Assembly (NCBI RefSeq): GCF_029893585.1
Contig: NZ_JARXYX010000053.1
Location: forward strand, 1 to 42,576
Length of the DNA stretch: 42,576 nucleotides
From: Streptomyces sp. LBL
Lineage (GTDB): Bacteria; Actinomycetota; Actinomycetes; Streptomycetales; Streptomycetaceae
Direction: 5' to 3'
The notes below the pieces were generated by a model. It ran no database searches, had not been told where the DNA came from, and saw only the letters and a program-made list of their open reading frames with translations. Of the stretch, positions 25,002 to 33,327 are shown in pieces. Within the stretch, counting starts at the first letter, position 1. The number at the start of each line of letters is the position of its first letter. A program made the position numbers and the translations under genes.

Positions 25002-26432
25002 TCAGTGGTTCGCAGCCCGACGGTGAATCAGCGGCTCATTGGCCGATGGCGTGTCCGTCCGCGCCTGCCCCTGCTCCCGTACGACGCCACGGTCGTCGCC
25101 GAGTCCCCGTGCCGGCCCCTGACACCCCTGCGCCGCCGCGATGCCGAGAGCCACGAGCAGCGTGACCACGACGAACACGAACAGCCGCTGGCGCAGCAGC
25201 CGCGGATTCGCCGGCCGCCGCCCGGTCCCGGTGTTCCTGGACGCCGGACGTCCCGTACCGCTGCGCGGCGCCGGACGGCTCCCGCTGCGGTTCGTGTTCC
25301 GCGAGGACGGCGTGGGCCGCGCCCCGGACCGGGAGGACGGCGCCCCGCTGCCGCGCGTGCCGTTGCCGTCGCCCCGGGAGGGGGCCGCACCGCGCGACGG
25401 CGTGCCACCCCGTAGCGGCCCGGACCCGCGTGACCCGGCCCCGCCGCGCGGCGGCGGCGTGCTCTGAGTGCCCTGCGCACCTGGTCCGCCGCTCGACGGT
25501 CCCTGCGGCCGCCGCTGCGCCGTCCGCTCCGGATAGGTCTCGGCGATCTGCCCGGTGGGCCGGTCCGCCTCTGCGGCGCGCGGCGCGGGCGGACGCAGAT
25601 CCGCGAGGCCCTGCGCCTCCCGGGCCGCGATCTCCTTCAGCCGCAGCGACAGCTGAAGCGTGCTGGGACGCTCCCCGGGATCCTTCGCGAGGCACGCCCG
25701 CACCAGCGGCGCGAGCGCGTCGGGCACCCCGTGCAGCTGCGCCTCCTCGTGCACCACGCGGTACAGCATCACCTCGGAACTGCCGTGCCCGAAGGGCGAG
25801 TCACCCATCGAGGCGTACGCCAGGGTGGCCCCGAGCGAGAACACGTCCGTGGCCGGGGTGACCGCGGCGCCGCGCACCTGCTCCGGCGCGAGGAAGCCGG
25901 GGGAGCCGACTGCCGTGCCGACGTGGGTGAGCGTCGAGGCCCCGGTCGCCCAGGCGATACCGAAGTCGATGATCCGCGGCCCCTTGGGGGACAGCAGAAT
26001 GTTGGACGGCTTGAGATCCCGGTGTACGACTCCGGCCTCGTGCACGGCGACGAGTCCCTCGGACAGGGCGGCTCCCACCGCGGCCACGTCGGCTGCGCCC
26101 AGCGGCCCCCCGTCGACGACCTTGTCGTGCAGGGAGGGCCCGGGCACGTACTGCGTGGCGAACCACGGCCGGTCGGCATCCAGATCCGCCGCGACGAGCC
26201 GGGCCGTGCACCCGCCACGAATCCGCCGCGCCGCCGAGACCTCGCGCGCGAACCGCGAGCGGAACTCCTGGTCCTCCGCCAGGTCCGGCCGGATCACCTT
26301 CAGCGCGACCCGCTGCCCCTTGCGGTCGGAGCCGAGATAGACGACGCCCATCCCGCCCGCCCCGAGCCGTCTGTGAAGCTTGAACGAGCCGACGACGCGC
26401 GGGTCCTCGCGCCTCAGGCGCATCATCGCCAT
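25002..26432 (-). CDS. Membrane-anchored serine/threonine protein kinase
   Basis: A 476-residue Hanks-type kinase. The glycine loop GAGGMG is at 24-29, the ATP Lys at 45 (VALKVI), the catalytic HRDLKPSN at 137-144 and DFG at 156-158, then SPGFLAPEQV in the activation segment. Residues 280-415 are a Ser/Arg/Gly/Pro-rich disordered linker, followed by one membrane helix (417-435, LFVFVVVTLLVALGIAAAQ) and a short external tail of 41 residues without PASTA repeats. Thus the kinase faces the cytoplasm with no visible sensor. I chose ATG 26432 (MAMMRLRRED); ATG 26438 or 26468 would add residues. The final residues are encoded by a duplicated DNA segment. Confidence 0.92.
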   Translation of the reverse strand: MAMMRLRREDPRVVGSFKLHRRLGAGGMGVVYLGSDRKGQRVALKVIRPDLAEDQEFRSRFAREVSAARRIRGGCTARLVAADLDADRPWFATQYVPGPSLHDKVVDGGPLGAADVAAVGAALSEGLVAVHEAGVVHRDLKPSNILLSPKGPRIIDFGIAWATGASTLTHVGTAVGSPGFLAPEQVRGAAVTPATDVFSLGATLAYASMGDSPFGHGSSEVMLYRVVHEEAQLHGVPDALAPLVRACLAKDPGERPSTLQLSLRLKEIAAREAQGLADLRPPAPRAAEADRPTGQIAETYPERTAQRRPQGPSSGGPGAQGTQSTPPPRGGAGSRGSGPLRGGTPSRGAAPSRGDGNGTRGSGAPSSRSGARPTPSSRNTNRSGSRPAPRSGTGRPASRNTGTGRRPANPRLLRQRLFVFVVVTLLVALGIAAAQGCQGPARGLGDDRGVVREQGQARTDTPSANEPLIHRRAANH

Positions 26433-26825
26433 GTTCATCCCCGCTGCCCGGTCCGTGTGACGTGCCACAGCTTACGTTTCCACGGCCCGCCGCGCGCAGA
26501 GGCCGCGCCCTCTCGGCCCGATGGATTGTCAGTACGGGGCAAGAGACTTGAAGAGTGACCAGGGGTCGCGCGGACAGGTCGACTTCGCCTCGCACGCGAT
26601 CCCAACGACCGGTCGCTGAAGCGGGATTGAACCGTGAAGGGTGATCGCGTGGAAATGGTCGTGGACGCCGGGTACACGACACGCAGGGTACGAGGTGCTG
26701 GCGGGCAGGTCGGGCCGCCGGGTGGAGACAGCGGTAGGCCGAGGTGTGGTGGAAGTGAGTGAAGTCACCCGGCGCAGATCCTCCCACGCCGCTGAGGCAG
26801 TGAGGAAGGCTCAGGGGAAGGCTCA
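26433..26825 (+). other. Gene-free stretch upstream of the kinase
   Basis: About 390 bases with no supported gene. GGAAGGCTCAG occurs twice 12 bases apart at 26804-26814 and 26816-26826, the second forming the ribosome-site region of the small frame that follows. Promoters for the kinase (minus strand) should lie here, but I cannot point to one. Confidence 0.5.
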
Positions 26826-27038
26826 GTGGTACGTACGGCCCGCTTCATGGCGAAGCGGGTGCCGGCCCTGGTCGTCGAGCAACCGGCCCCGCGGGAAGAC
26901 AGTTCGGAGAGTTCGGGGCACTCCGGACGCCCCCTCCGGGAAGACCCCGAGACCTGGCGCTTCGTCTCCACCCAGGGGAGTACTCCGCAGGTCATGGCTC
27001 ATCCTCCGGGAGGCCCGGCAATGGGTACGAGGGCATGA
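26826..27038 (+). CDS. Possible small hypothetical protein, 70 residues
   Basis: GTG 26826 is five bases after GGGGAAG and opens a 70-codon frame starting VRTARFMAKRVPALVVEQ and rich in Ser, Pro and Glu. It has no membrane helix and no recognised domain. Early codons end mostly in G or C, but the frame weakens toward the end. A 76-codon frame on the other strand (26765-26995) competes with it. A CCCGCTTC/GAAGCGGG hairpin lies within it at 26839-26859. Uncertain call. Confidence 0.35.
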   Translation: MVRTARFMAKRVPALVVEQPAPREDSSESSGHSGRPLREDPETWRFVSTQGSTPQVMAHPPGGPAMGTRA

Positions 27039-27154
27039 CGCCCGGTCGGCGCCGGACGCCTAGATTTGAGGTCAAGCGGCGGGTGCAGCACTCGTCCCCC
27101 GAGGTCAGACACCCGCCGCTGCCAAGAAAAACTGAGACGGTCAGGAGAGGGACC

Positions 27155-27352
27155 ATGGCTCTGACGGCACCGCGGACACTGGTCCGCACCCAGGAGCGCA
27201 GAGCGCTCCGACCCCGCCGAACGGGCCGTCGCCACCCCTTGGTGGCGACACTCATGGCCCTTCCCCTGGCGGCCCTGCTCCTCCTCGTCTTCGACGGTTG
27301 GGAGACAGTGGCCACACAGGCGTCGTCCGTGGGTGTGATGCTGGGGCGCTGA
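27155..27352 (+). CDS. Small single-span membrane protein, 65 residues
   Basis: ATG 27155 follows CAGGAGAGGG. The 65-residue product has a basic N-terminus (RTLVRTQERRALRPRRTGRR), one membrane helix (LVATLMALPLAALLLLVF) and a short outer tail. No family recognised. A very strong terminator follows it at 27441-27472, which supports a real short transcription unit. Confidence 0.6.
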   Translation: MALTAPRTLVRTQERRALRPRRTGRRHPLVATLMALPLAALLLLVFDGWETVATQASSVGVMLGR

Positions 27353-27440
27353 GCGGCGACCCCAGGCCCGGAAGAGCGGTCCGGGCGGGGACATCCACCC
27401 ATGAAACCCCGTGGGGACGGGGGTGCGGCGGACGGCACAA

Positions 27441-27472
27441 ATGCCGGCGCAGCTGGGGAGCTGCGCCGGCAT
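27441..27472 (+). terminator. Very strong terminator (14-bp perfect stem)
   Basis: ATGCCGGCGCAGCT (27441-27454), loop GGGG, AGCTGCGCCGGCAT (27459-27472): a perfect 14-bp stem with a tetraloop, symmetrical enough to act on both strands. It separates the small membrane protein from the phosphotransferase. Confidence 0.85.
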
Positions 27473-27594
27473 TGCTGTGTTTGCCGGTTTGCCGGGGCGT
27501 GGCCCCGCACCAGCACCGGGCACCTCACAACGGAGGCCGTCGAGACCTGCGTACTCTCACCGACGAGCCACCATCCGCCCGCCCGAGGAGCCCC

Positions 27595-28551
27595 GTGACC
27601 GCACCACCCCTCCTCGCCGAGCTCAAGACCCGAGCCGAGGCGCAGGCCCACAGGACGACATCGGACTGCCTCTGCGGAGCAACACCCGGGGAAGCGACCA
27701 GGACCCTCGCCGACCGCCCCGACGCCACCGTCGTCCGCCACGCCCACACCGTCGCCAAGGCCCACGCCCCGGACACGCTCACTCCGGAACTGACCCCCCG
27801 CCTCAGCGTCGCCGTCCACCTCTCCGGCATCCTCCTCCCCCCGCTCAGCCCGACTCCCGTCGCCCTGCACGGCCGACTCGTCACGTTCTGGCCGTACGGC
27901 ACCCCCGTGGACCCGGACACCCCGGACGCGGCCCCCTGGGAGGCCGCCGCGACCCTCCTCGCGCGCCTGCACCGCACCCCGGTCCCGACAACCCCCCTGC
28001 CTCCCATGCGCGGCCCCGCGAAGGCCGCCCTCGCCGTAGCCCGTCTCCGTACCGCCGACGCACACCCCGCCACGCACCCCGTTCTGCGCGCCTGGTCCAC
28101 CCTCCCCACCTGGGCCCGCGCCGAGACCCCGATGCCAGACACCACCGCCCTCTGCCATGGCGACCTCCACCTCGGTCAACTCGTCCGCCACCCGGCCCCC
28201 GACGGCCCCTGGCTGCTCATCGACATCGACGACCTCGGTCTCGGCGTCCCGGCCTGGGACCTCGCCCGCCCGGCCGCCTGGTTCGCCTGCGGACTGCTCC
28301 GGCCCGACGAGTGGACCCGCTTCCTCACCGCTTACCGCACGGCGGGCGGCCCGGCCGTCCCCGCGGACGGTGACCCCTGGCCCGCCCTGGACGTCCCGGC
28401 CCGCGCCCTCACCGTGCAGACCGCCGCCCGCTCGATCGCCAAGGCCGTCGCCGCGGACCGCCCGCTGGACGACGTGGAGCAGGCCCTGGTCGACGCCTGC
28501 GACCGCATGGGTTCCGCCCTGCCGGAGGTACGGCAGGGTTTCGCGAAGTAG
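27595..28551 (+). CDS. Aminoglycoside phosphotransferase-fold (APH family) kinase
   Basis: A 318-residue small-molecule kinase fold protein. The Brenner motif LCHGDLHLGQLV carries the catalytic Asp, and the metal-binding LIDIDDLGLGVPAWDLARP follows. The N-terminal nucleotide-binding lobe is weak (GEATRTLADRPDATVVRHA). Many such streptomycete proteins phosphorylate unknown metabolites and are not resistance genes. GTG 27595 is a few bases after GAGGAG. Confidence 0.88.
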   Translation: MTAPPLLAELKTRAEAQAHRTTSDCLCGATPGEATRTLADRPDATVVRHAHTVAKAHAPDTLTPELTPRLSVAVHLSGILLPPLSPTPVALHGRLVTFWPYGTPVDPDTPDAAPWEAAATLLARLHRTPVPTTPLPPMRGPAKAALAVARLRTADAHPATHPVLRAWSTLPTWARAETPMPDTTALCHGDLHLGQLVRHPAPDGPWLLIDIDDLGLGVPAWDLARPAAWFACGLLRPDEWTRFLTAYRTAGGPAVPADGDPWPALDVPARALTVQTAARSIAKAVAADRPLDDVEQALVDACDRMGSALPEVRQGFAK

Positions 28552-28631
28552 GGTGCAACTGACCGCAGCCGGACAGAGTCTGTCCTGGCGAAAGGCGAAG
28601 CAGGTCCGACCGGCGAGGAGTTGAGCCGACC

Positions 28632-28925
28632 ATGCAGTGTCCGAAGTGCCATGCGCCGATGCACACGTACAACCGCAACGGCGTTCAGATCGAGCAGTGC
28701 AGCGGCTGCCGCGGCATTTTTCTCGACTACGGCGAGCTGGAGGCGCTGACCCGCCTGGAGTCCCAGTGGGGCGGCGGCCCCGCCGTTCCGCCGCCTCCGG
28801 CCGCTCCGCAGTACCAGGCCGCACCCACCGCTCCCGCCTGGGGCGCCCCGCAGGGCGGGCATCACGGCGGGCATCACGGCGGTCACCACAACCGGGGCTT
28901 CGGCCGGATGCTGTTCTCCAGCTGA
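28632..28925 (+). CDS. Zinc-ribbon (TFIIB-type zf) protein with His-rich tail
   Basis: A 97-residue protein whose first 30 residues form a zinc ribbon (C3-x2-C6 and C23-x2-C26, in QCPKCHAPM and EQCSGCRGIFLD). The typical zf-TFIIB ending FLDYGELEAL follows. A Pro/Ala linker leads to a His-Gly tail (GGHHGGHHGGHHNRG), which could bind metal. ATG 28632 follows GAGGAG. Function unknown; probably a metal- or nucleic-acid-binding adaptor. Confidence 0.88.
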   Translation: MQCPKCHAPMHTYNRNGVQIEQCSGCRGIFLDYGELEALTRLESQWGGGPAVPPPPAAPQYQAAPTAPAWGAPQGGHHGGHHGGHHNRGFGRMLFSS

Positions 28926-28978
28926 CGGCAGCCGGTCGGCCCCGGCCGACCGGCACACCACCGGGCAGCACACGAAGA

Positions 28979-29004
28979 AGCCCCCGGCCGCGGAGCCGGG
29001 GGCT
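28979..29004 (-). terminator. Terminator shared by the tRNA cluster and the zinc-ribbon gene
   Basis: AGCCCCCGGC (28979-28988) pairs with GCCGGGGGCT (28995-29004), loop CGCGGA, with TT after it on the plus strand and AA-run context on the other. It can end the minus-strand tRNA transcript and the plus-strand zinc-ribbon gene. Confidence 0.85.
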
Positions 29005-29013
29005 TTCGATGTG

Positions 29014-29085
29014 TGGACGATACTGGGATTGAACCAGTGACCTCTTCCGTGTCAGGGAAGCGCTCTCCCGCTGAGCTAATCGTCC
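29014..29085 (-). tRNA. tRNA-Val (GAC), copy 1
   Basis: 72 nt cloverleaf read on the minus strand: acceptor GGACGAT/ATCGTCC, D-arm GCTC-AGCGGGA-GAGC, anticodon arm CTTCC-CTGACAC-GGAAG with anticodon GAC, T-arm ACTGG-TTCAATC-CCAGT, discriminator A. No encoded CCA. Confidence 0.97.
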
Positions 29086-29140
29086 TCGGGGGCCATGATC
29101 GCTCCGGGATCACCGAAGGAAGCGGATCATGGGCACTGCG

Positions 29141-29212
29141 TGCGCGATACTGGGATTGAACCAGTGACCTCTTCCGTGTCAGGGAAGCGCTCTCCCGCTG
29201 AGCTAATCGCGC
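29141..29212 (-). tRNA. tRNA-Val (GAC), copy 2 with altered acceptor stem
   Basis: Body identical to the two flanking Val copies, with anticodon GAC, but the acceptor reads GCGCGAT/ATCGCGC. Positions 2 and 3 and their partners 71 and 70 have all changed together, so the stem stays paired. Discriminator A. Confidence 0.97.
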
Positions 29213-29252
29213 GGATCGGAGCCTCGCGGCTCCAGAAGCCCGAGGGCTTCGG

Positions 29253-29324
29253 TGGACGATACTGGGATTGAACCAGTGACCTCTTCCGTGTCAGGGAAGC
29301 GCTCTCCCGCTGAGCTAATCGTCC
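29253..29324 (-). tRNA. tRNA-Val (GAC), copy 3
   Basis: Same 72-nt sequence as copy 1: acceptor GGACGAT/ATCGTCC and anticodon GAC. Confidence 0.97.
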
Positions 29325-29328
29325 TTGG

Positions 29329-29399
29329 AGGTGGAGACGGGATTTGAACCCGTGTAGACGGCTTTGCAGGCCGTTGCCTCGCCTCTCGGCCACTCCACC
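29329..29399 (-). tRNA. tRNA-Cys (GCA)
   Basis: 71 nt on the minus strand: acceptor GGTGGAG/CTCCACC, anticodon loop CTGCAAA with anticodon GCA, T-arm CGGG-TTCAAAT-CCCG, discriminator T. It begins four bases from Val copy 3, so they share a precursor. Confidence 0.96.
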
Positions 29400-29436
29400 A
29401 GGAGTGCGGGGACCGGCGAGGTCCCCTCTTCCTGCG

Positions 29437-29509
29437 AGCGGACGACGAGGTTCGAACTCGCGACCTCAACCTTGGCAAGGTTGCGCTCTACCAACTGAGC
29501 TACGTCCGC
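29437..29509 (-). tRNA. tRNA-Gly (GCC)
   Basis: 73 nt on the minus strand: acceptor GCGGACG/CGTCCGC, anticodon arm AACCT-TGCCAAG with anticodon GCC, T-arm GCGAG-TTCGAAC-CTCGT, discriminator T. First gene of the transcript. Confidence 0.96.
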
Positions 29510-29550
29510 CTGTCGGTTCGGTTCGCTTGCACGACCCGGCGACGTGTTGA

Positions 29551-29578
29551 ACTCTAGCGGATTCCGGGGCCAGCACAA
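29551..29578 (-). promoter_or_regulatory. Promoter of the Gly-Cys-Val-Val-Val tRNA operon
   Basis: On the minus strand TTGTGC (29573-29578) and TAGAGT (29551-29556) are separated by 16 bases, a good match to the vegetative SigA/HrdB consensus, placed about 40 bases before tRNA-Gly. Confidence 0.6.
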
Positions 29579-29687
29579 AAACGCGTTTGCGCAGCGTGCT
29601 GCGCTGCGCCTGCTCACAGCGGTGCGCGGGGCACCCGGAGGGACACGACCAGGTCACCCTCAGGACACCCGCCATAGACTCGGCTGC

Positions 29688-30731
29688 GTGCTCCACCTGC
29701 CTCCTCTCGCCCGTTTCGGTGACCGGGTCGCCTCCGGACTCCTCGATGTCACGCGTGACCCCGCCGCGCTGGACTCCACGGGCTTCTGGGCCGTGGCCGC
29801 CGACTTCGAAGGCCGCCTGACCTGCGCCCGCTTCCGTGACGTACATCACCGTCCGGTCCCCGCCCCGGTCCCGGGGGCGTGGCGCGCGCCGGCCGCCGAC
29901 CAGTGGGCCTCCTCTCTCGACCGGGCCGCCTACCAGGCCGGGGTGGCGCGTATCCGCGAGTACATCGCGGCCGGCGAGGTCTACCAGGCCAATCTGTGCC
30001 GTGTCCTGTCCGCGCCGATCGACCCGGGCGCCGACGTGGACGCCCTCACCGCCCTGCTGGCGTGCGGCAACCCGGCACCCTATGCAGGAACGATCCGCCT
30101 GCCCGCTCACGGGGTGGAGATCGCCACCGCCTCCCCGGAACTGTTCCTGCGCCGCGACGGCCGCGCGGTCCTCTCGGGGCCGATCAAGGGGACCGGGCGG
30201 ACCGAGGCCGACCTGCGGGACAAGGACTACGCCGAGAACGTGATGATCGTCGACCTGGTCCGCAACGACCTGGGCCGGGTGTGCTCCACCGGCAGCGTGA
30301 CCGTTCCCGAGCTGTGCGTCGTGGAGAAGCACCCCGGCCTGGTCCATCTCGTGTCGACGGTGCGGGGCGAGCTGGGCGCAGACGCGGGCTGGCCGGAGCT
30401 GCTGGCCGCCGCCTTTCCGCCCGGTTCGGTCACCGGGGCTCCCAAGTGGAGCGCCCTGCGGATCATCGAGACACTGGAGACCGTGCCACGGGGGCCGTAC
30501 TGCGGTGGGATCGGCTGGGTGGACGCCGACCGCGGCACCGGTGAGCTGGCAGTGGGCATCCGCACCTTCTGGATCGACCGCGCGGACGGTGTGCTGCGGT
30601 TCGGTACCGGCGCCGGCATCACCTGGGGCTCCGACCCCGAGGCCGAATGGCAGGAGACCGAGCTCAAGGCGTCCCGGCTGCTCGCTGTAGCGTCGGGAGA
30701 GTACGAGGCGAACGGAGAGGGACCGACGTGA
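29688..30731 (+). CDS. pabB: Aminodeoxychorismate synthase component I (chorismate-binding enzyme)
   Basis: A 347-residue chorismate-utilising enzyme. SGPIKGTGRT carries the PIKGT motif typical of PabB (TrpE has Ala where PabB has Lys), and VRNDLGRVC plus PPGSVTGAPK are the metal- and chorismate-binding signatures. With a glutaminase partner it makes 4-amino-4-deoxychorismate for folate. The glutaminase subunit is not here. GTG 29688 appears leaderless: a possible -10 TAGACT is at 29675-29680. The stop overlaps pabC (GTGA). Confidence 0.9.
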   Translation: MLHLPPLARFGDRVASGLLDVTRDPAALDSTGFWAVAADFEGRLTCARFRDVHHRPVPAPVPGAWRAPAADQWASSLDRAAYQAGVARIREYIAAGEVYQANLCRVLSAPIDPGADVDALTALLACGNPAPYAGTIRLPAHGVEIATASPELFLRRDGRAVLSGPIKGTGRTEADLRDKDYAENVMIVDLVRNDLGRVCSTGSVTVPELCVVEKHPGLVHLVSTVRGELGADAGWPELLAAAFPPGSVTGAPKWSALRIIETLETVPRGPYCGGIGWVDADRGTGELAVGIRTFWIDRADGVLRFGTGAGITWGSDPEAEWQETELKASRLLAVASGEYEANGEGPT

Positions 30732-31549
30732 AGATCTGGCTCGACGGCGGACTGCAGGACAGCGAGTCCGCCCGGGTGTCCGCCTTCGACCACGGGCTGA
30801 CCGTGGGCGACGGCATCTTCGAGACGGTGAAGGCGGTCGACGGGAAGCTGTTCGCGCTCACCCGTCACCTGGACCGGCTGACCCGCTCCGCGCGCGGACT
30901 CGGTCTGCCCGACCCCGACCTCGACGAGGTCCGCCGCGCCTGCGCCGCCGTCCTGGCGGCCGACCCGATGCCGCTCGGCCGACTGCGCGTCACGTACACG
31001 GGCGGTCACGGTCCGCTCGGCTCCGACCGCGGCGAGCACGGCCCGACCCTCCTGGTCGCCCTCGGGGAGTCCGCGCGGCGCCCCGACTCGACGGCCGTGA
31101 TCACCGTCCCCTGGACCCGCAACGAACGCGGCGCGCTCGCAGGCCTCAAGACGACGTCGTACGCCGAGAACGTCGTCGCCCTGGCCCGCGCCCGCGAACA
31201 GGGTGCTTCCGAGGCGCTGTTCGGCAACACGGTGGGACAGCTCTGTGAGGGCACCGGCTCCAACGTCTTCGTCGTCCTCGACGGCGAGATCCACACCCCG
31301 CCGCTCGCCTCCGGCTGCCTCGCGGGCATCACCCGCGCCCTGACCGTCGCGTGGACCGGGGCCAAGGAGACCGACCTGCCGCTGGATGTCCTGGACCGGG
31401 CGGACGAGGTCTTCCTGACCTCCAGCCTGCGGGACGTGCAGGCCGTGCACCGTGTCGACGACCGCGAACTGCCCAGCGCCCCGGGCCCGGTGACCGCCAA
31501 GGCCATGCGGATCTTCGACGAGCGGTCCGGGCACGATCAGGACCCCTGA
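30728..31549 (+). CDS. pabC: Aminodeoxychorismate lyase, PLP fold type IV
   Basis: A 273-residue class IV aminotransferase-fold enzyme that turns aminodeoxychorismate into p-aminobenzoate and pyruvate. The N-terminus KIWLDGGL and FDHGLTVGDGIFETV, the PLP Lys in GLKTTSYAENVVAL and LCEGTGSNVFVV are standard. A branched-chain aminotransferase role cannot be excluded from sequence alone, but overlap with pabB favours PabC. Confidence 0.9.
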   Translation: MKIWLDGGLQDSESARVSAFDHGLTVGDGIFETVKAVDGKLFALTRHLDRLTRSARGLGLPDPDLDEVRRACAAVLAADPMPLGRLRVTYTGGHGPLGSDRGEHGPTLLVALGESARRPDSTAVITVPWTRNERGALAGLKTTSYAENVVALARAREQGASEALFGNTVGQLCEGTGSNVFVVLDGEIHTPPLASGCLAGITRALTVAWTGAKETDLPLDVLDRADEVFLTSSLRDVQAVHRVDDRELPSAPGPVTAKAMRIFDERSGHDQDP

Positions 31550-31557
31550 CCTCCAGG

Positions 31558-31740
31558 CCCGGCAAGTCTCCGGGACCGGCAAGTCCGCAGGCCCCTGAGC
31601 CACCCCTGAGCCACCCCTGAGCCACGGTAAGCCCCTGAGCCCGCAGGTCCCGCAGCCCGCGGGTCGCCCTGCGCCCGCAGGTCCCCCTGCCCGCGCGCCC
31701 CGCAAGCCCCAGACCCGGCAAGCCTCCGGGACCCGCAAGC
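31558..31740 (+). repeat. C-rich repeat region after pabC
   Basis: CCCCTGAGCCA repeats three times near 31588-31622. A longer segment, CCCGGCAAGTCTCCGGGACC with GCAAG after it, occurs at about 31558 and again with few changes at about 31713, so one segment has been duplicated or the region folds from two arms. No gene is supported between 31550 and 31808. Confidence 0.7.
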
Positions 31741-31808
31741 CCCCAGCGCCCGTGAGAGCGCGGGAAAATAGGCTGACGCGGGCCTGCGCGGCGGGTAGAA
31801 CTCCCCTG

Positions 31809-32642
31809 ATGACCACGACTCTGCGGCCGACCGAGCCGCTACAGCGCGCAGCCGACGGGACGCGTTCACGCCGTTACCAGGTGTGTGTGAACAGCCGTCC
31901 CGTCGGCGGGATACACCTCTCCACGTCCCCCTCCTTCGGAGACGCGGTGGCCCGGATCCTGGACCTGCACATCGAGGAGCCGGACCGTCGGCGCGGCCGG
32001 GGGACGGTGGCGGCGCTCGCGGCGGAGGAGGTGGCGCGCGGCTGGGGCTGCACGCGCGTCGAGGCGTCGGTGCCCGCCGACGCCGAGGCGGCACTGAGGG
32101 CGGCGACCGCGCTCGGATACGTCGTACGCAACCGGCAGATGGGGAAGGCACTCGCCGCCGCCGCCACCATCCCGCCGCAGCTGCCCGCCGGGAGCCGGGG
32201 CCGCGCCCTGACCCCGGCGGAGTTCGACGACTGGCAGGAGCGCCAGAAGGCCGCCTACGCGGAGAGCTGGTTCTCCAGAGGAGTACCCGAGGCCCAGGCA
32301 TGGGCCAAAGCCGAGAAGGACTACGCCGAACTCCTGCCCGACGGCACGGCCACCGAAGGCATGATCCTCAGCGTCCTGGAGCACGAGGGGGCGCGGGTCG
32401 GCACGCTGTGGGTGGGCCTCCATGAGGACCGGGCCTTCGTCTACGACGTCCAGACCGATGAGGAGCACCGCGGCCGGGGCCACGGCCGGACGCTGATGCT
32501 GCTGGCCGAGGCGCAGTCCGCCGCGGCCGGATGGACCGGCATCCGGCTGAACGTCTTCGCGGGCAACACCCCGGCCGAGCGGCTCTACGAGTCACTCGGC
32601 TACGAGACGCTCACCTACCACCTGAGCAAGGACTTGCTGTAA
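31809..32642 (+). CDS. Tandem-GNAT N-acetyltransferase
   Basis: A 277-residue protein with two GNAT domains. The first has LDLHIEEPDRRRGRGTVAAL (Q/RxxGxG/A acetyl-CoA loop), the second VYDVQTDEEHRGRGHGRTLML, followed by LNVFAGNTPAERLYESLGYE. Substrate unknown. ATG 31809 has no clear ribosome site. It converges on the DsbA-like gene with three bases between stops. Confidence 0.88.
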   Translation: MTTTLRPTEPLQRAADGTRSRRYQVCVNSRPVGGIHLSTSPSFGDAVARILDLHIEEPDRRRGRGTVAALAAEEVARGWGCTRVEASVPADAEAALRAATALGYVVRNRQMGKALAAAATIPPQLPAGSRGRALTPAEFDDWQERQKAAYAESWFSRGVPEAQAWAKAEKDYAELLPDGTATEGMILSVLEHEGARVGTLWVGLHEDRAFVYDVQTDEEHRGRGHGRTLMLLAEAQSAAAGWTGIRLNVFAGNTPAERLYESLGYETLTYHLSKDLL

Positions 32643-32645
32643 GGG

Positions 32646-33167
32646 TCACGCGCCTTCGGTCAGCAGCCGGTCGGCGATCTCCTCGACGCGCTCGCGCAGC
32701 CCTTCCTGGCTTTTGCCGCCGTCGAGGCGCTCGCCGCCGATGACGTAGGTGGGGGTGCCGGTCACGCCGATCGCCTTGCCCTCGGCCTGGTCCGCGTCCA
32801 CGATCAGGATGTGCCGGCCGTCGATCAGCGCGGTGTCGAACTCCTCGGCGTCCAGGCCGAGTTCCCGGGCGACCTCGATCAGGAAGGATTCCCCCTCGCG
32901 GTCCAGTTCCTCGACCCGGCCGAGCACCGCCTCGACGTACGGCCACCCCTGCCCCTGCGCCGCGGCCTCCTCGGCGGCCTGGGCGGCGGCGAAGGCGTGT
33001 TTGTGCTTCTCCAGCGGGAAGTGCCGCAACCGCAGCTCCAGCCGCTCGCCGTAGCGGGCGCGCAGGGCCCGGAGGTCGTCCAGGGCGGTGCGGCAGTCCG
33101 AGCACTGGAGTTCGTACCAGACGTCGAGTACGGGGGCGGCGGGGCGGGCGGGGGAGGAGTCGCTCAT
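32646..33167 (-). CDS. DsbA family (FrnE-like) thiol oxidoreductase
   Basis: A 173-residue thioredoxin-fold protein with active site CSDC (22-25) in YELQCSDCR and the cis-Pro loop VTGTPTYVIGGERL. The helical insertion between them fits the FrnE/2-hydroxychromene isomerase-like branch of DsbA proteins. No signal peptide, so it acts in the cytoplasm, possibly in polyketide or redox chemistry. ATG 33167. Confidence 0.9.
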   Translation of the reverse strand: MSDSSPARPAAPVLDVWYELQCSDCRTALDDLRALRARYGERLELRLRHFPLEKHKHAFAAAQAAEEAAAQGQGWPYVEAVLGRVEELDREGESFLIEVARELGLDAEEFDTALIDGRHILIVDADQAEGKAIGVTGTPTYVIGGERLDGGKSQEGLRERVEEIADRLLTEGA

Positions 33168-33299
33168 GCCCCCAGTCTCCCAGCCTCCCAGCCCGGCTCG
33201 GCACGACCCGATCGGACCTGGGTGCCCCCGTGAGCCCTGCCGAGCCTGCCGAGCCGTACGTCGTACTACTCGTCCGGCCCCTCCCGAGTCGTGCGGCTT

Positions 33300-33327
33300 T
33301 CGACTCCTACGACTCCTACGACTCTTA
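33300..33327 (+). repeat. 9-bp tandem repeat, three copies
   Basis: CGACTCCTA recurs three times (last copy CGACTCTTA) in the 294-base gap between the DsbA-like gene and the next membrane protein. No gene is supported in this gap. Confidence 0.7.

Noticed and set aside
27595..28551. Aminoglycoside resistance gene
   Set aside because: Only the general kinase fold is supported; N-lobe is weak, and such proteins are common housekeeping paralogues.
26992..28971. Minus-strand frame of 659 codons
   Set aside because: A shadow of the phosphotransferase and zinc-ribbon genes; runs through a 14-bp terminator stem.
29014..29509. Protein-coding frames across the tRNA cluster
   Set aside because: They read through perfect tRNA cloverleaves and are repeats of the same tRNA-derived peptide.
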